A stretch of DNA of 64,000 bases from an uncultured Clostridia bacterium (GCA_944376335.1 CALWCH010000002.1:62001-126000), one strand, 5' to 3'; shown: positions 25,880 to 35,724, counted from the first letter of the stretch. Notes: generated by a model not told the origin, from the letters alone. Numbers and translations: made by a program.

Positions 25880-27616
25880 ATGGCAAATACGAAAAGCAAA
25901 AGCACATCCAATACGACGAAGAACAAGAAACCCGCAGCAAAGCCCGTAAAGGCGGCTCCCGAAGAAGAGCTCGTGAAGGAAGAGAAGGTGCTCGAGGAGG
26001 TTGCGGCAGCGCCCGCGGCCCCCGAGGCGCCCGCCGAGCCCGTTTGTGAGACGCCCGCTCCCGAGGCTGCGCCCCAAGAGGCTGCGCCCGAGGTCAAGGC
26101 GGAGGAACAGCCTGCAGAGCCCATCGAAGTCGTCGCTCCCGACACAGAAGCACCCCAAGAGGAGCCCGCTCCCGAAGTCAAGGTGGAGGAGAAAAAGAAG
26201 ATCCTCTTTGTCGCCTCCGAGGCTGCGCCCTTCATTGCGACGGGCGGCCTTGCAGAGGTCATCGGCTCGCTCTCCAAGGCGCTCGCCAAGGAGGACAGGT
26301 ACGACGTCCGCGTCATCATCCCGCTCTATCAGGATATCCGCAAGGAGTACCGCAAGGACTTCCGCTTCATCGGCAACATCTTTGTGCCGCTCTCCTGGAG
26401 AAACCAGTACTGCGGCATCTTCGAGTACGTCAAGGACAATGTGACGTTCTACTTCGTGGATAACGAGTACTACTTCAAGCGCCCCGGCTGCTACGGCTAC
26501 TACGACGACGGCGAACGCTTCGCCTTCTTCTGCCGCAGCGTCATGGAGATCTTGGGTTTCCTCAACTTCTATCCCGACATCCTGCACTGCCACGACTGGC
26601 AGGCGGCGCTGGCGGCCATCTACCTCAAGACCATCTACTGCTTCCGTCCCGAGTACCAGTTCATCCGTGCGGTGTTCACCATCCACAACATCGAGTACCA
26701 AGGGCAGTATTCGCTCGATATCCTCGAGGACCTCTTCGGCATTTCCTACCGCTATCAGTACCTCGTGGAGTACGACCGCTGCATCAACCTGATGAAGGGC
26801 GCGATCGAGTGCTGCGAGCAGTTCACGACGGTCAGCCCGACCTATGCGGGCGAGATCAAAGATCCTTACTATTCGCACGGTCTCGATCCCATCGTCCGCC
26901 GCAACGAATTCAAGCTCTGCGGCATCCTCAACGGCATCGATCCCGACTACTACAATCCCGAGACCGACCGCGCGCTGTTTGCCAATTACAACGCGGAGGA
27001 TACGGCGGGCAAGGCTGTGTGTAAGGAAGAGCTGCAGCGCATGCTCAATCTTCCCGTCAAGCCCGAAACGCCCATCATTGCGATGATCACGCGTCTTGTC
27101 TCGCATAAGGGCCTCGATCTTGTCAAGGAAGTCATCGAACAGGCGCTCCGTCAGGATATCCAGTTCGTCCTGCTCGGCACTGGCGATTCCATGTACGAAA
27201 ATTATTTCTCCGATCTTGCGAGAAGGTATCAGGGCAAGGTGGTGTCCATCATCTCCTTCAACTCCGATCTTTCGAGGAAGATCTACTCGGGCGCGGATAT
27301 CTTCCTGATGCCCTCGAAGAGCGAGCCATGCGGTCTTTCCCAGATGATCGCATCCCGCTACGGCACCGTCGCCATCGTCCGCGAGACGGGCGGCCTGCGC
27401 GACAGCATCTCGCCTTACGGCGCGGGCGGCAACGGGTTCACCTTCCACGACTACAACGCATACGATATGCTCTATGTCATCAACGAAGCGATCGGCGTCT
27501 ACCACAACAAGGATGAGTGGAAGCGCCTGATGTATAAGGCGATGACGACCGACTTCACCTGGGCGAAGTCTGCAAAGTACTATGAGGGTCTTTACCTCGG
27601 AATGTTGATGCACTGA
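25880..27616 (+). CDS. glgA: Glycogen synthase with a 105-residue charged N-terminal extension
   Basis: 578 residues; the GT5 fold begins near residue 106 (KKKILFVASEAAPFIATGGL). Extension residues 1-24 are basic (7 Lys, no acid); 25-105 are rich in Glu, Pro and Ala. No in-frame ATG lies between the extension and the enzyme, so the extension is probably translated. Conserved parts: HCHDWQAAL, VFTIHNIEYQG and the catalytic EPCGLSQMIASRYGT. The Lys of the KTGGL ADP-glucose loop is Ala here (IATGGL). It transfers glucose from ADP-glucose to glycogen. Confidence 0.95.
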   Translation: MANTKSKSTSNTTKNKKPAAKPVKAAPEEELVKEEKVLEEVAAAPAAPEAPAEPVCETPAPEAAPQEAAPEVKAEEQPAEPIEVVAPDTEAPQEEPAPEVKVEEKKKILFVASEAAPFIATGGLAEVIGSLSKALAKEDRYDVRVIIPLYQDIRKEYRKDFRFIGNIFVPLSWRNQYCGIFEYVKDNVTFYFVDNEYYFKRPGCYGYYDDGERFAFFCRSVMEILGFLNFYPDILHCHDWQAALAAIYLKTIYCFRPEYQFIRAVFTIHNIEYQGQYSLDILEDLFGISYRYQYLVEYDRCINLMKGAIECCEQFTTVSPTYAGEIKDPYYSHGLDPIVRRNEFKLCGILNGIDPDYYNPETDRALFANYNAEDTAGKAVCKEELQRMLNLPVKPETPIIAMITRLVSHKGLDLVKEVIEQALRQDIQFVLLGTGDSMYENYFSDLARRYQGKVVSIISFNSDLSRKIYSGADIFLMPSKSEPCGLSQMIASRYGTVAIVRETGGLRDSISPYGAGGNGFTFHDYNAYDMLYVINEAIGVYHNKDEWKRLMYKAMTTDFTWAKSAKYYEGLYLGMLMH

Positions 27617-27654
27617 TCGTTCGATCAAATTTTTGGAGATAACATTTAGGCACA

Positions 27655-30084
<2,430 letters not shown>

Positions 30085-30139
30085 TTGCCTTCGCATCCCC
30101 GCAGCGTTCAGCTGCTTGTATCGGAACCGGAAAGAGAAT

Positions 30140-31966
30140 ATGGATCTATATTATAACCCGTTGGATCGGGCGTGTAAGAGCATTGTCGGCGCGATTCCAA
30201 GAAAGACTGCTGTAAGGATCAATGTCTACAAAGATAAACACCTCGGCGGAGAAGATTATTTCTCCGCTGAAGTTTGTAACCTCATTTTGAGGCGCGACGA
30301 GAAAAAATATCAATATTATCAGATGACCCGAACGGACTTCGGGTGGACGATTTCCTTAAAGTTCCACGAGGCCGGGCTCTTTTTCTACTGTTTTGCGATC
30401 GGCGGACGGCTTCTTGGCTGCGGCGCCTTTCACAGGGGAAAGATGTTTACAAGCAACCCCGTAAACTGGCAGCTCACGGTATATGATGAGGACTATCAGA
30501 CGCCAGACTGGTTTAAGGGCGGCATCATGTACCAAATCTTCCCCGACCGGTTTTACCGTTCGGGGGACGAGACGCTCAAGCACGGCATCATGCGCAAATG
30601 GGGAGAGCAGCCTTACTATCGCCCGAACGGAGAAGGAAAAGTTCTTAACAACGACTTCTTCGGCGGGAATTTAAGGGGCGTTCGCGAGAAGCTCGGCTAT
30701 CTCAAGCAGCTGGGCGTCACCATCCTCTACTTCAATCCCATCTTTCAGGCGTATTCCAACCATCGCTATGATACGGGCGACTATATGGAGATCGACCCCA
30801 ATCTGGGCACTAAGGAAGATTTGGATGCGCTCATTGTCGATGCAAAAAAGCTTGGGATGCGCGTCATTTTGGACGGCGTGTTCAACCACACGGGCGATGA
30901 CAGCCGCTACTTCAACCGTTACGCCAATTATCCCAGCCTCGGCGCCTATCAGTCCGACCAGTCTCCATACTACGATTGGTACACCTTCCACGGCTCCCAC
31001 GATAACTATGACAGTTGGTGGGGGATCGAGACGCTGCCCGCCATCGAAGAGCGTTCTCCAAGTTATCAGAACTTCATGTTCTCGGAGGACGGCGTCATCA
31101 AGACCTGGCTCAGGCACGGCATCGGCGGTTACCGCCTCGACGTTGCAGACGAACTTCCCGGGTTCTTCCTAAAGAAACTCAGGAAGGCCGCCAAGGAGCA
31201 GGACCCCGACGCCATCATCATCGGTGAAGTGTGGGAGGACGCCTCTAACAAGATCGCCTACGGCGTGCGCCGCGAATACTTCCAGGGCGAGGAACTCGAC
31301 AGCGTGATGAACTATCCGCTCAAGGATGCCATCATCAACTTCCTGCTCTCTGGGCACACCGCGCGGCTTCGTGAAGTCATTGCGATGCTCATCGACCACT
31401 ATCCCAAGCAGACGCTCGACTGCCTCATGAACCATCTCGGCACGCACGATACGGCGCGTATCCTCACCGTCCTTGGCGGCAAGAGCTGCCATAATAAGGA
31501 CGAGATGGCTGCGACTTCTCTCAACGACAAGGAGCTTGCCGCAGCAAAGGAACTGTTGAAAATGGGCGCCGTGCTGCAATTTACGCTGCCGGGCGTTCCA
31601 TGCATCTACTACGGTGACGAGATCGGCATGCAGGGCTACAGCGACCCGTTCTGCCGCGGCTGCTACGATTGGGAACACGGCGATCTGCAGCTTAGAAGTT
31701 TTTACGAACAGTTAGGCAAGATCCGAAGCGAACTTTCCGACATATTCCGCGAAGGTGTCTACAGAGAAGTCTTTGCGACGCAGACCTTCCTCGTCTACGA
31801 GAGGAAATCGGAAGCCAGCACCTTCTATGTGTACGTCAACCGCGGCTCCTGTCAGTATCGCCTCAAATTTGATGGAACTTACAAAGACTATTTGAGCGGC
31901 GAGACATTCCAAGATGAACACGTCGTCAAAAAGGGCGAATACGGCATCATCGCCCGTGTAAAATAA
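30140..31966 (+). CDS. GH13 alpha-amylase/neopullulanase-type glucanase
   Basis: 608 residues, no signal peptide, so cytoplasmic. An N-terminal beta domain (about 1-115) precedes the GH13 barrel: YQIFPDRFYRSG, GVFNHTGDDSRYF, nucleophile Asp in GGYRLDVADE, acid Glu in IIIGEVWEDA and Asp in NHLGTHDTAR. The N-domain and IFPDRF pattern point to the neopullulanase/cyclomaltodextrinase group, which can hydrolyse maltodextrins and some alpha-1,6 bonds. As last gene of the operon it likely trims limit dextrins left by GlgP. Exact specificity is uncertain. ATG 30140 follows AAAGAG. Confidence 0.9.
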   Translation: MDLYYNPLDRACKSIVGAIPRKTAVRINVYKDKHLGGEDYFSAEVCNLILRRDEKKYQYYQMTRTDFGWTISLKFHEAGLFFYCFAIGGRLLGCGAFHRGKMFTSNPVNWQLTVYDEDYQTPDWFKGGIMYQIFPDRFYRSGDETLKHGIMRKWGEQPYYRPNGEGKVLNNDFFGGNLRGVREKLGYLKQLGVTILYFNPIFQAYSNHRYDTGDYMEIDPNLGTKEDLDALIVDAKKLGMRVILDGVFNHTGDDSRYFNRYANYPSLGAYQSDQSPYYDWYTFHGSHDNYDSWWGIETLPAIEERSPSYQNFMFSEDGVIKTWLRHGIGGYRLDVADELPGFFLKKLRKAAKEQDPDAIIIGEVWEDASNKIAYGVRREYFQGEELDSVMNYPLKDAIINFLLSGHTARLREVIAMLIDHYPKQTLDCLMNHLGTHDTARILTVLGGKSCHNKDEMAATSLNDKELAAAKELLKMGAVLQFTLPGVPCIYYGDEIGMQGYSDPFCRGCYDWEHGDLQLRSFYEQLGKIRSELSDIFREGVYREVFATQTFLVYERKSEASTFYVYVNRGSCQYRLKFDGTYKDYLSGETFQDEHVVKKGEYGIIARVK

Positions 31967-31969
31967 GAA

Positions 31970-32006
31970 AAACAAGGATACTATGTCACGCATAGTATCC
32001 TTTTTC
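31970..32006 (+). terminator. Rho-independent terminator after the glycogen operon
   Basis: Palindrome copy c is preceded by an A-rich stretch and followed by TTTTTC (32001-32006), so the repeat acts as the operon's terminator. The A-rich left side suggests weak activity on the other strand too. Confidence 0.85.
31976..32000 (+). repeat. Dispersed palindromic element, copy c (terminator of the glycogen operon)
   Basis: GGATACTATG (31976-31985), loop TCACG, CATAGTATCC (31991-32000): a perfect 10-bp stem. Core arms TACTATG and CATAGTA match the other copies; the flanking GGA/TCC extends the stem and the GCATAG tail is missing. Confidence 0.8.
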
Positions 32007-32204
32007 TATAGAAAATCAGATATGCCCTCTACGAAATATCAGGATTTCAGCTGAGTTTTCACTAATGCGACTAAAGATCGCTGTCAATGCGAGCGAACAT
32101 CTCCAAATATCGGTGCGGCTATAATTGCTTGACGATTTGTCGGAAACCGGGCGTCAGAACAAATTCGTCCTCATAAAACAGCTTTTTATGCCTAACTATT
32201 CTTA

Positions 32205-32228
32205 AAATCGGCATTTTGCGAATAGTTA
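32205..32228. repeat. Left copy of the 24-bp direct repeat bounding the island
   Basis: Begins AAATCGGCATTTTGCG and ends GAATAGTTA; identical at all 24 positions to 33231-33254. An upstream AACTATTC (32193-32200) makes an inverted pair with GAATAGTT at this copy only. It has the size and arrangement expected of attL/attR or of a target duplication. Confidence 0.75.
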
Positions 32229-32423
32229 ATGCTCTACCCTTGCAAGCCACTCTGCCAGCTTCATTTTTGCAAACACGCGCTGCATGTGCGCTGCACAGGC
32301 CTTTGACGTTTTCTCGGAGAAGTACTCGAAGTAGTTGTAACGCCACGAGAAGAACATAACGCGGAAGCACCGGCGGGACGTACGTACCACGATGAACTCA
32401 TCTACGATTGAAATCAACTTCAT
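32226..32423 (-). CDS. Small island protein C (unknown)
   Basis: 65 residues from ATG 32423 (MKLISIVDEFIVVRTSRRCF), aromatic-rich middle (SWRYNYFEYFSEK) and ending EWLARVEH; its stop codon lies inside the left direct repeat. It overlaps protein B in another frame, so B and C may be one gene broken by a frameshift, or two coupled genes. No family recognised. It is the third gene of the minus-strand operon controlled by the operators at 32.7 kb. Confidence 0.45.
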   Translation of the reverse strand: MKLISIVDEFIVVRTSRRCFRVMFFSWRYNYFEYFSEKTSKACAAHMQRVFAKMKLAEWLARVEH

Positions 32424-32505
32424 AAGAAGTATACTCTTTCTCTTCTCCGGTCTCATTATCGATAAACTTCAAACCTTCGGTAACTTCAAGCTCCAAGACC
32501 TTCAT
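32398..32505 (-). CDS. Small island protein B (unknown)
   Basis: 35 residues (MKVLELEVTEGLKFIDNETG, ending YEVDFNRR), preceded by a near-perfect ribosome binding site AAAGGAGGTGAAACTG. The strong site argues that it is translated. It ends inside the start region of protein C; a single-base shift would join the two into about 90 residues. Too short for the usual gene finders. Function unknown. Confidence 0.45.
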   Translation of the reverse strand: MKVLELEVTEGLKFIDNETGEEKEYTSYEVDFNRR

Positions 32506-32659
32506 CAGTTTCACCTCCTTTGATATATTTTACCTCAAGCACCTTCAGGGTCCTTTTGAGATCTTCCAAACGCACAGATTCTTGCTTTTTAAGCTCCAAA
32601 GCCTTTATAGCAAGTTTTAACGTAGTCCAGGCGCCGCGATAATTACTCTGCTTTTTCAT
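32486..32659 (-). CDS. Small island protein A, helical (unknown)
   Basis: 57 residues from ATG 32659 (MKKQSNYRGAWTTLKLAIKA), Lys/Leu/Glu-rich and probably a coiled coil (LELKKQESVRLEDLKRTLKV). Its 3' end contains the ribosome binding site of protein B and the frames overlap by 20 bases, so translation is coupled. It is the first gene after the operator-controlled minus-strand promoter. Function unknown. Confidence 0.5.
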   Translation of the reverse strand: MKKQSNYRGAWTTLKLAIKALELKKQESVRLEDLKRTLKVLEVKYIKGGETDEGLGA

Positions 32660-32694
32660 AATCAGCCAGATCGGCAACCTCACAAAAATAAATT

Positions 32695-32708
32695 TACCTA
32701 ATTAGGTA
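32695..32708. promoter_or_regulatory. Operator O1 of the island repressor
   Basis: TACCTAATTAGGTA, a perfect 14-bp palindrome just downstream of the minus-strand -10 box. Shares the TACCT-N4-AGGTA pattern with two more sites. Confidence 0.75.
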
Positions 32709-32715
32709 TATCAGG

Positions 32716-32744
32716 ATTATAGCATACCTTTTAAGGTAAGTCAA
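32716..32744 (-). promoter_or_regulatory. Minus-strand promoter of the island small-gene operon
   Basis: TTGACT (32744-32739), 17-base spacer, TATAAT (32721-32716) with an extended TGC. Operator O2 fills almost the whole spacer, so a bound repressor would exclude RNA polymerase. Confidence 0.8.
32725..32738. promoter_or_regulatory. Operator O2 of the island repressor
   Basis: TACCTTTTAAGGTA, in the spacer between the -35 and -10 of the minus-strand promoter. Its centre is 30 bp from O1 and 20 bp from O3, all integral helical turns, so dimers would sit on the same face of the DNA. Confidence 0.78.
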
Positions 32745-32758
32745 TACCTAAAAAGGTA
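32745..32758. promoter_or_regulatory. Operator O3 of the island repressor
   Basis: TACCTAAAAAGGTA, next to the minus-strand -35 and upstream of the repressor start, where it could mediate autoregulation. A weak plus-strand -10 (TAAAAT, 32766-32771) follows. Confidence 0.72.
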
Positions 32759-32778
32759 AAAAGTAGTAAAATTTTTCC

Positions 32779-33051
32779 ATGTTTAAAGAAATATTAAAAG
32801 ATTTAATGCAGGAAAAACAAATCAATATGTCGCAACTCAGCAAGCAAGCAAAAATACCGATCACAACAATAAGTGGTTGGCTGAACGCGGACAGACTACC
32901 AGACTACAACGCACTTATCAAATTAAGAATCTATTTTAACGTCACGGCAGACTATCTCTTAGGCCTCGAGGACGAGACAGGCGCTAAGACCTACCAGAGC
33001 GGCAAGTACGTCATAGGCACCATCTCAGGCGCTAAAATTGACCTGCACTAA
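32779..33051 (+). CDS. XRE/Cro-CI family repressor
   Basis: 90 residues. A helix-turn-helix (QINMSQLSKQAKIPITTISG, then WLNADRLPDYNALIKL) and the classic FNVTADYLLGLED end of XRE domains are followed by a short tail (SGKYVIGTISGAKIDLH). The gene is divergent from small genes A-C, with three palindromic operators between them, so it is very likely the repressor of that operon and of itself. No protease or RecA-cleavage domain is present, so induction by LexA-like self-cleavage is unlikely. AT-rich compared with neighbouring genes. Confidence 0.88.
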   Translation: MFKEILKDLMQEKQINMSQLSKQAKIPITTISGWLNADRLPDYNALIKLRIYFNVTADYLLGLEDETGAKTYQSGKYVIGTISGAKIDLH

Positions 33052-33230
33052 GCCCCGCAAGAGGCTATTAGAGGGACAAGGCAGCCACGGGGCAATTTAT
33101 CTCGCACGGCACCCTTAAAATCGTCTCTGAGAAGCTCTCAGAGGCTGCATTTAAGGGGGATGAGTGCCTCACCCCCCTTACCCCCCATCAGGCAAAAAAA
33201 GAGGCGCACTTTTTGTGCGTCTCAATTTCC
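33052..33230. other. Hairpin-rich right part of the island
   Basis: No convincing plus-strand gene. CTCTGAGA-AGC-TCTCAGAG (33126-33144) is a perfect 8-bp hairpin; AAGGGGG and CCCCCCTT near 33152-33178 form another; GAGGCGCAC/GTGCGTCTC (about 33201-33223) is a third. These may form 3' processing structures or ends of the mobile unit. Confidence 0.5.
33194..33226 (-). terminator. Minus-strand terminator at the island's right edge
   Basis: Read on the minus strand, GAGACGCAC-AAAAA-GTGCGCCTC is followed by seven Ts. It would stop transcripts entering the island from the right, insulating the repressor switch. Confidence 0.7.
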
Positions 33231-33254
33231 AAATCGGCATTTTGCGAATAGTTA
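33231..33254. repeat. Right copy of the 24-bp direct repeat bounding the island
   Basis: Identical to 32205-32228. The two copies enclose 1,002 bp. Between this copy and the recombinase promoter the DNA is AT-rich with no plus-strand gene; an inverted partial match (GACTATTCG, 33360-33368) lies nearby. Confidence 0.75.
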
Positions 33255-33407
33255 TGTCTGTCTCCTCTTTGGTTGTTTTCTCTCGAAGTATAAAAATTTT
33301 CTCGGATCGACGGGGAAGAATATCCATAATTTGCTCTCGGAATGAGGCCTTATCGTTATGACTATTCGTAAAAGTTCCAACTCTGCGTAAAATATTTGTC
33401 TCTGCGA

Positions 33408-33436
33408 TTGACGCCCGCCCTCATCCGTGCTATAAT
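33408..33436 (+). promoter_or_regulatory. Promoter of the tyrosine recombinase (leaderless)
   Basis: TTGACG (33408-33413), 17-base spacer, extended TGCTATAAT with TATAAT at 33431-33436. The ATG at 33443 is 6 bases after the -10 box, so transcription should start at or next to the start codon. No Shine-Dalgarno sequence is possible. Confidence 0.82.
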
Positions 33437-33442
33437 ATACGC

Positions 33443-34498
33443 ATGAAGCAAGATTACTATCAAGAACGCAATCTCAAAAATCTCGACCGCATCGAGGGCC
33501 TGCTTGCGGAGCTTCCCCCGTTCTGCGAAGATTTTCTGCGCGGTGTGGAGATGCGCACAAGCGTTCTCACACGTCTCAACTATTGTTACGATCTTCGCAT
33601 TTTTTTCGATTTCCTCGTCAAGAAACGCATTCGCGGCAAGCAGGTCACGGAGATCACGCTCGAGGATCTTGAACGCGTCACGGATACCGACCTTGAGATT
33701 TATTTGAGCTATCTCTCCAACTACACCTTCCGCGGCAAGCGGCTCTCGTGCGATGAACGAGCCAAGGCGCGCAAGCTCTCCGCCGTGCGTTCCCTCTTCA
33801 AATACTTCTTCAACAAGGGGCTTGTTGAAGTCAACAACACGGCCAAAGTCCCGACGCCCAAGCTGCACGAGAAGGAGATCATCCGCCTTGAGCAGGATGA
33901 GGTCTCCTCCCTTCTCGATGCTGCGGAGGAGGGAAATGGCATTTCTGCGCACGCCGAGGGCTATCACGCCAAGACGAAAGTGCGCGATACCGCCATTCTC
34001 ACCCTCTTTTTAGGGACGGGCATCCGTATCTCCGAGCTCGTCGGACTCAATAATGAAAGTATTGACTTTTCGACAAATTCCTTTCTTATTACCCGCAAGG
34101 GCGGCAATCAGGCTGTGCTGTATTTTTCCGAGGAAGTCGGGGATGCGCTTGCGGCCTATCTCGCCCAAAAGGAGGAGGACCCCCGCGTTCCTCCCGAGGA
34201 GCATGCCCTCTTTCTCTCCATGCAATATCGGCGCATCACCGTGCGCGCTGTCGAAAATCTCGTCAAAAAATACGCAAAAATCGTCTCCCCTCTCAAAAAA
34301 ATCACACCGCACAAGCTGCGTTCGACGTACGGCACTGCCCTCTACCGTGAGACGGGCGATATCTACATCGTCGCCGATGTACTGGGGCATAAGGATGTGA
34401 ACACGACGAGAAAGCACTATGCCGCCATTACGGAAGATCACAGAAAGTCGGTCGCCAACGTTATCCATCTCAGAAACAATAAAAAGGATAATACATGA
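33443..34498 (+). CDS. Tyrosine recombinase (XerC/D-like)
   Basis: 351 residues. An N-terminal SAM-like core-binding domain (about 20-130) and a catalytic domain with Arg in GTGIRISEL, His-x-x-Arg in PHKLRSTYG, His in VLGHKDVNTT and the Tyr nucleophile in RKHYAAI. All catalytic residues are present. In Clostridia such recombinases are often encoded next to hflX and lexA, suggesting chromosome dimer resolution rather than being the integrase of the adjacent island, though the island lies only about 200 bp away. The stop overlaps the hflX start. Confidence 0.9.
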   Translation: MKQDYYQERNLKNLDRIEGLLAELPPFCEDFLRGVEMRTSVLTRLNYCYDLRIFFDFLVKKRIRGKQVTEITLEDLERVTDTDLEIYLSYLSNYTFRGKRLSCDERAKARKLSAVRSLFKYFFNKGLVEVNNTAKVPTPKLHEKEIIRLEQDEVSSLLDAAEEGNGISAHAEGYHAKTKVRDTAILTLFLGTGIRISELVGLNNESIDFSTNSFLITRKGGNQAVLYFSEEVGDALAAYLAQKEEDPRVPPEEHALFLSMQYRRITVRAVENLVKKYAKIVSPLKKITPHKLRSTYGTALYRETGDIYIVADVLGHKDVNTTRKHYAAITEDHRKSVANVIHLRNNKKDNT

Positions 34499-35712
34499 AT
34501 CAACTGCAAGAACGCGTTTTTATCATACAGCCGATTGAGAATGACGACTATCGTATCGTGCAGGAGGAAGCGGTTGCACTCATTGAGAGCGCGGGCGCTG
34601 CCTATGCGGGAACGGTTTATCAGAAGATCCGTGAGGTCAATCCTGCAACGTATATCGGCGAAGGTAAGGTCGAGGAGATCCGTGTGATGCTCCAGGGCCT
34701 TGATGTCACCGTGCTCTTCAACGGGGAGCTCTCCCCTTCTCAAACGCTCAATCTCTCGGCGGCGCTTGAAGGCAGGAAGGTCATCGACCGTACGACGCTC
34801 ATCCTCGACATCTTTGCGCTGCGTGCCGAGAGCAGCGAAGGCAAAATTCAGGTCGAGCTTGCCCAGCTCAAGTACATCTATCCGCGCTTGCGCGGCAAGG
34901 GCGAGGCGCTTTCCCGTCTCGGCGGCGGGATCGGTACCCGCGGTCCGGGCGAGACAAAGCTGGAGACAGACCGCCGTCATATCCGCTCTCGCATCCATTC
35001 GCTTGAAGGAAAGCTCGAAGAGCTGCAGCAGCGCCGCACCATGCTATCGGAGCGCAGAAAAAAAGACAAGGTGCTCACCATAGCCCTTGTCGGTTACACG
35101 AATACGGGAAAATCTACCCTGCTCAACGCGATGACGGGTGCCAACGTCCTTGTAAAAGATGCCCTCTTTGCAACGCTTGATCCCACTTCCCGCCAATTTA
35201 GCATCGAAGATGTGCCCTTTCTGATGATCGACACCGTCGGTTTTCTTCAGAATTTACCGCATCATCTCATCGAGGCGTTCAAATCGACGCTGGAGAGTGC
35301 GCTCTGGTGCGACCTTGCCCTCATCGTCTGCAATGCGGCAGGCGAATATGAGCTTGAAAAGCAGACGACACTGGAGACGCTTCGCGGCATGGGTTTTACC
35401 GCGCCCTACCTCTTTGTCTATAATCAATGCGATAAGCTCACCGATCTCCAATCGCTTCCTCACGACGGAATCGCCATTTCAGCAAAATATGGCATAGGTT
35501 TGGATTCCCTGCGCGCAAAGATTTTTGAGCTTCTGCAGGAAAACTTTATCCGATGCGAATTGAAGATTCCCTACGCTTGCTTCTCGGAATATGCTGTCAT
35601 CCGAAAACTTATCACGGAGCGCTCCGTCTCCTACACCGACGAGGGCATGGAGGTCAGCGTCATCGTTCCTGCTATCCATGCATCAAAAGTAGAGAAATTT
35701 CTTATGAAATGA
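34495..35712 (+). CDS. hflX: GTPase HflX
   Basis: 405 residues. The N-terminal HflX domain has NPATYIGEGKVEEI and the linker GTRGPGETKLETDRR; a short coiled coil precedes the G domain with G1 GYTNTGKST, switch DTVGFLQNLPHHL and G4 NQCD (a variant of NKxD). HflX binds 50S subunits and splits stalled or hibernating ribosomes. It overlaps the recombinase gene by 4 bases and so is read from the same leaderless promoter. Copy d of the palindromic element lies 12 bases past the stop. Confidence 0.95.
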   Translation: MNQLQERVFIIQPIENDDYRIVQEEAVALIESAGAAYAGTVYQKIREVNPATYIGEGKVEEIRVMLQGLDVTVLFNGELSPSQTLNLSAALEGRKVIDRTTLILDIFALRAESSEGKIQVELAQLKYIYPRLRGKGEALSRLGGGIGTRGPGETKLETDRRHIRSRIHSLEGKLEELQQRRTMLSERRKKDKVLTIALVGYTNTGKSTLLNAMTGANVLVKDALFATLDPTSRQFSIEDVPFLMIDTVGFLQNLPHHLIEAFKSTLESALWCDLALIVCNAAGEYELEKQTTLETLRGMGFTAPYLFVYNQCDKLTDLQSLPHDGIAISAKYGIGLDSLRAKIFELLQENFIRCELKIPYACFSEYAVIRKLITERSVSYTDEGMEVSVIVPAIHASKVEKFLMK

Positions 35713-35724
35713 GCATTTTTAATC

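Larger units (their letters stand above)
32119..33327 (-). pseudogene. Small reading frame apparently split by the repeat-bounded island
   Basis: On the minus strand a frame starts at ATG 33327 (MDILPRRSEKIFIL) and runs into the right direct repeat. At the left repeat the same frame continues as ILRIVRHKKLFYEDE and stops at 32119. Joining the two sides at the repeat, as excision would, gives a continuous 60-residue frame (61 codons). Unexcised, the 5' part continues to a stop at 33178 (49 residues). I do not recognise the protein, and open frames this short can occur by chance. Confidence 0.35.

Noticed and set aside
25880..26194. GlgA extension as a wrong start call
   Set aside because: No in-frame ATG exists before the catalytic domain, the only GTG near it lacks a ribosome binding site, and ATG 25880 lies 44 bases after glgD with AAGGGAGAA upstream.
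33443..34498. Tyrosine recombinase as the integrase of the adjacent island
   Set aside because: It lies outside the direct repeats, is coupled to hflX and sits in the usual clostridial lexA/hflX context; kept only as a possible helper.
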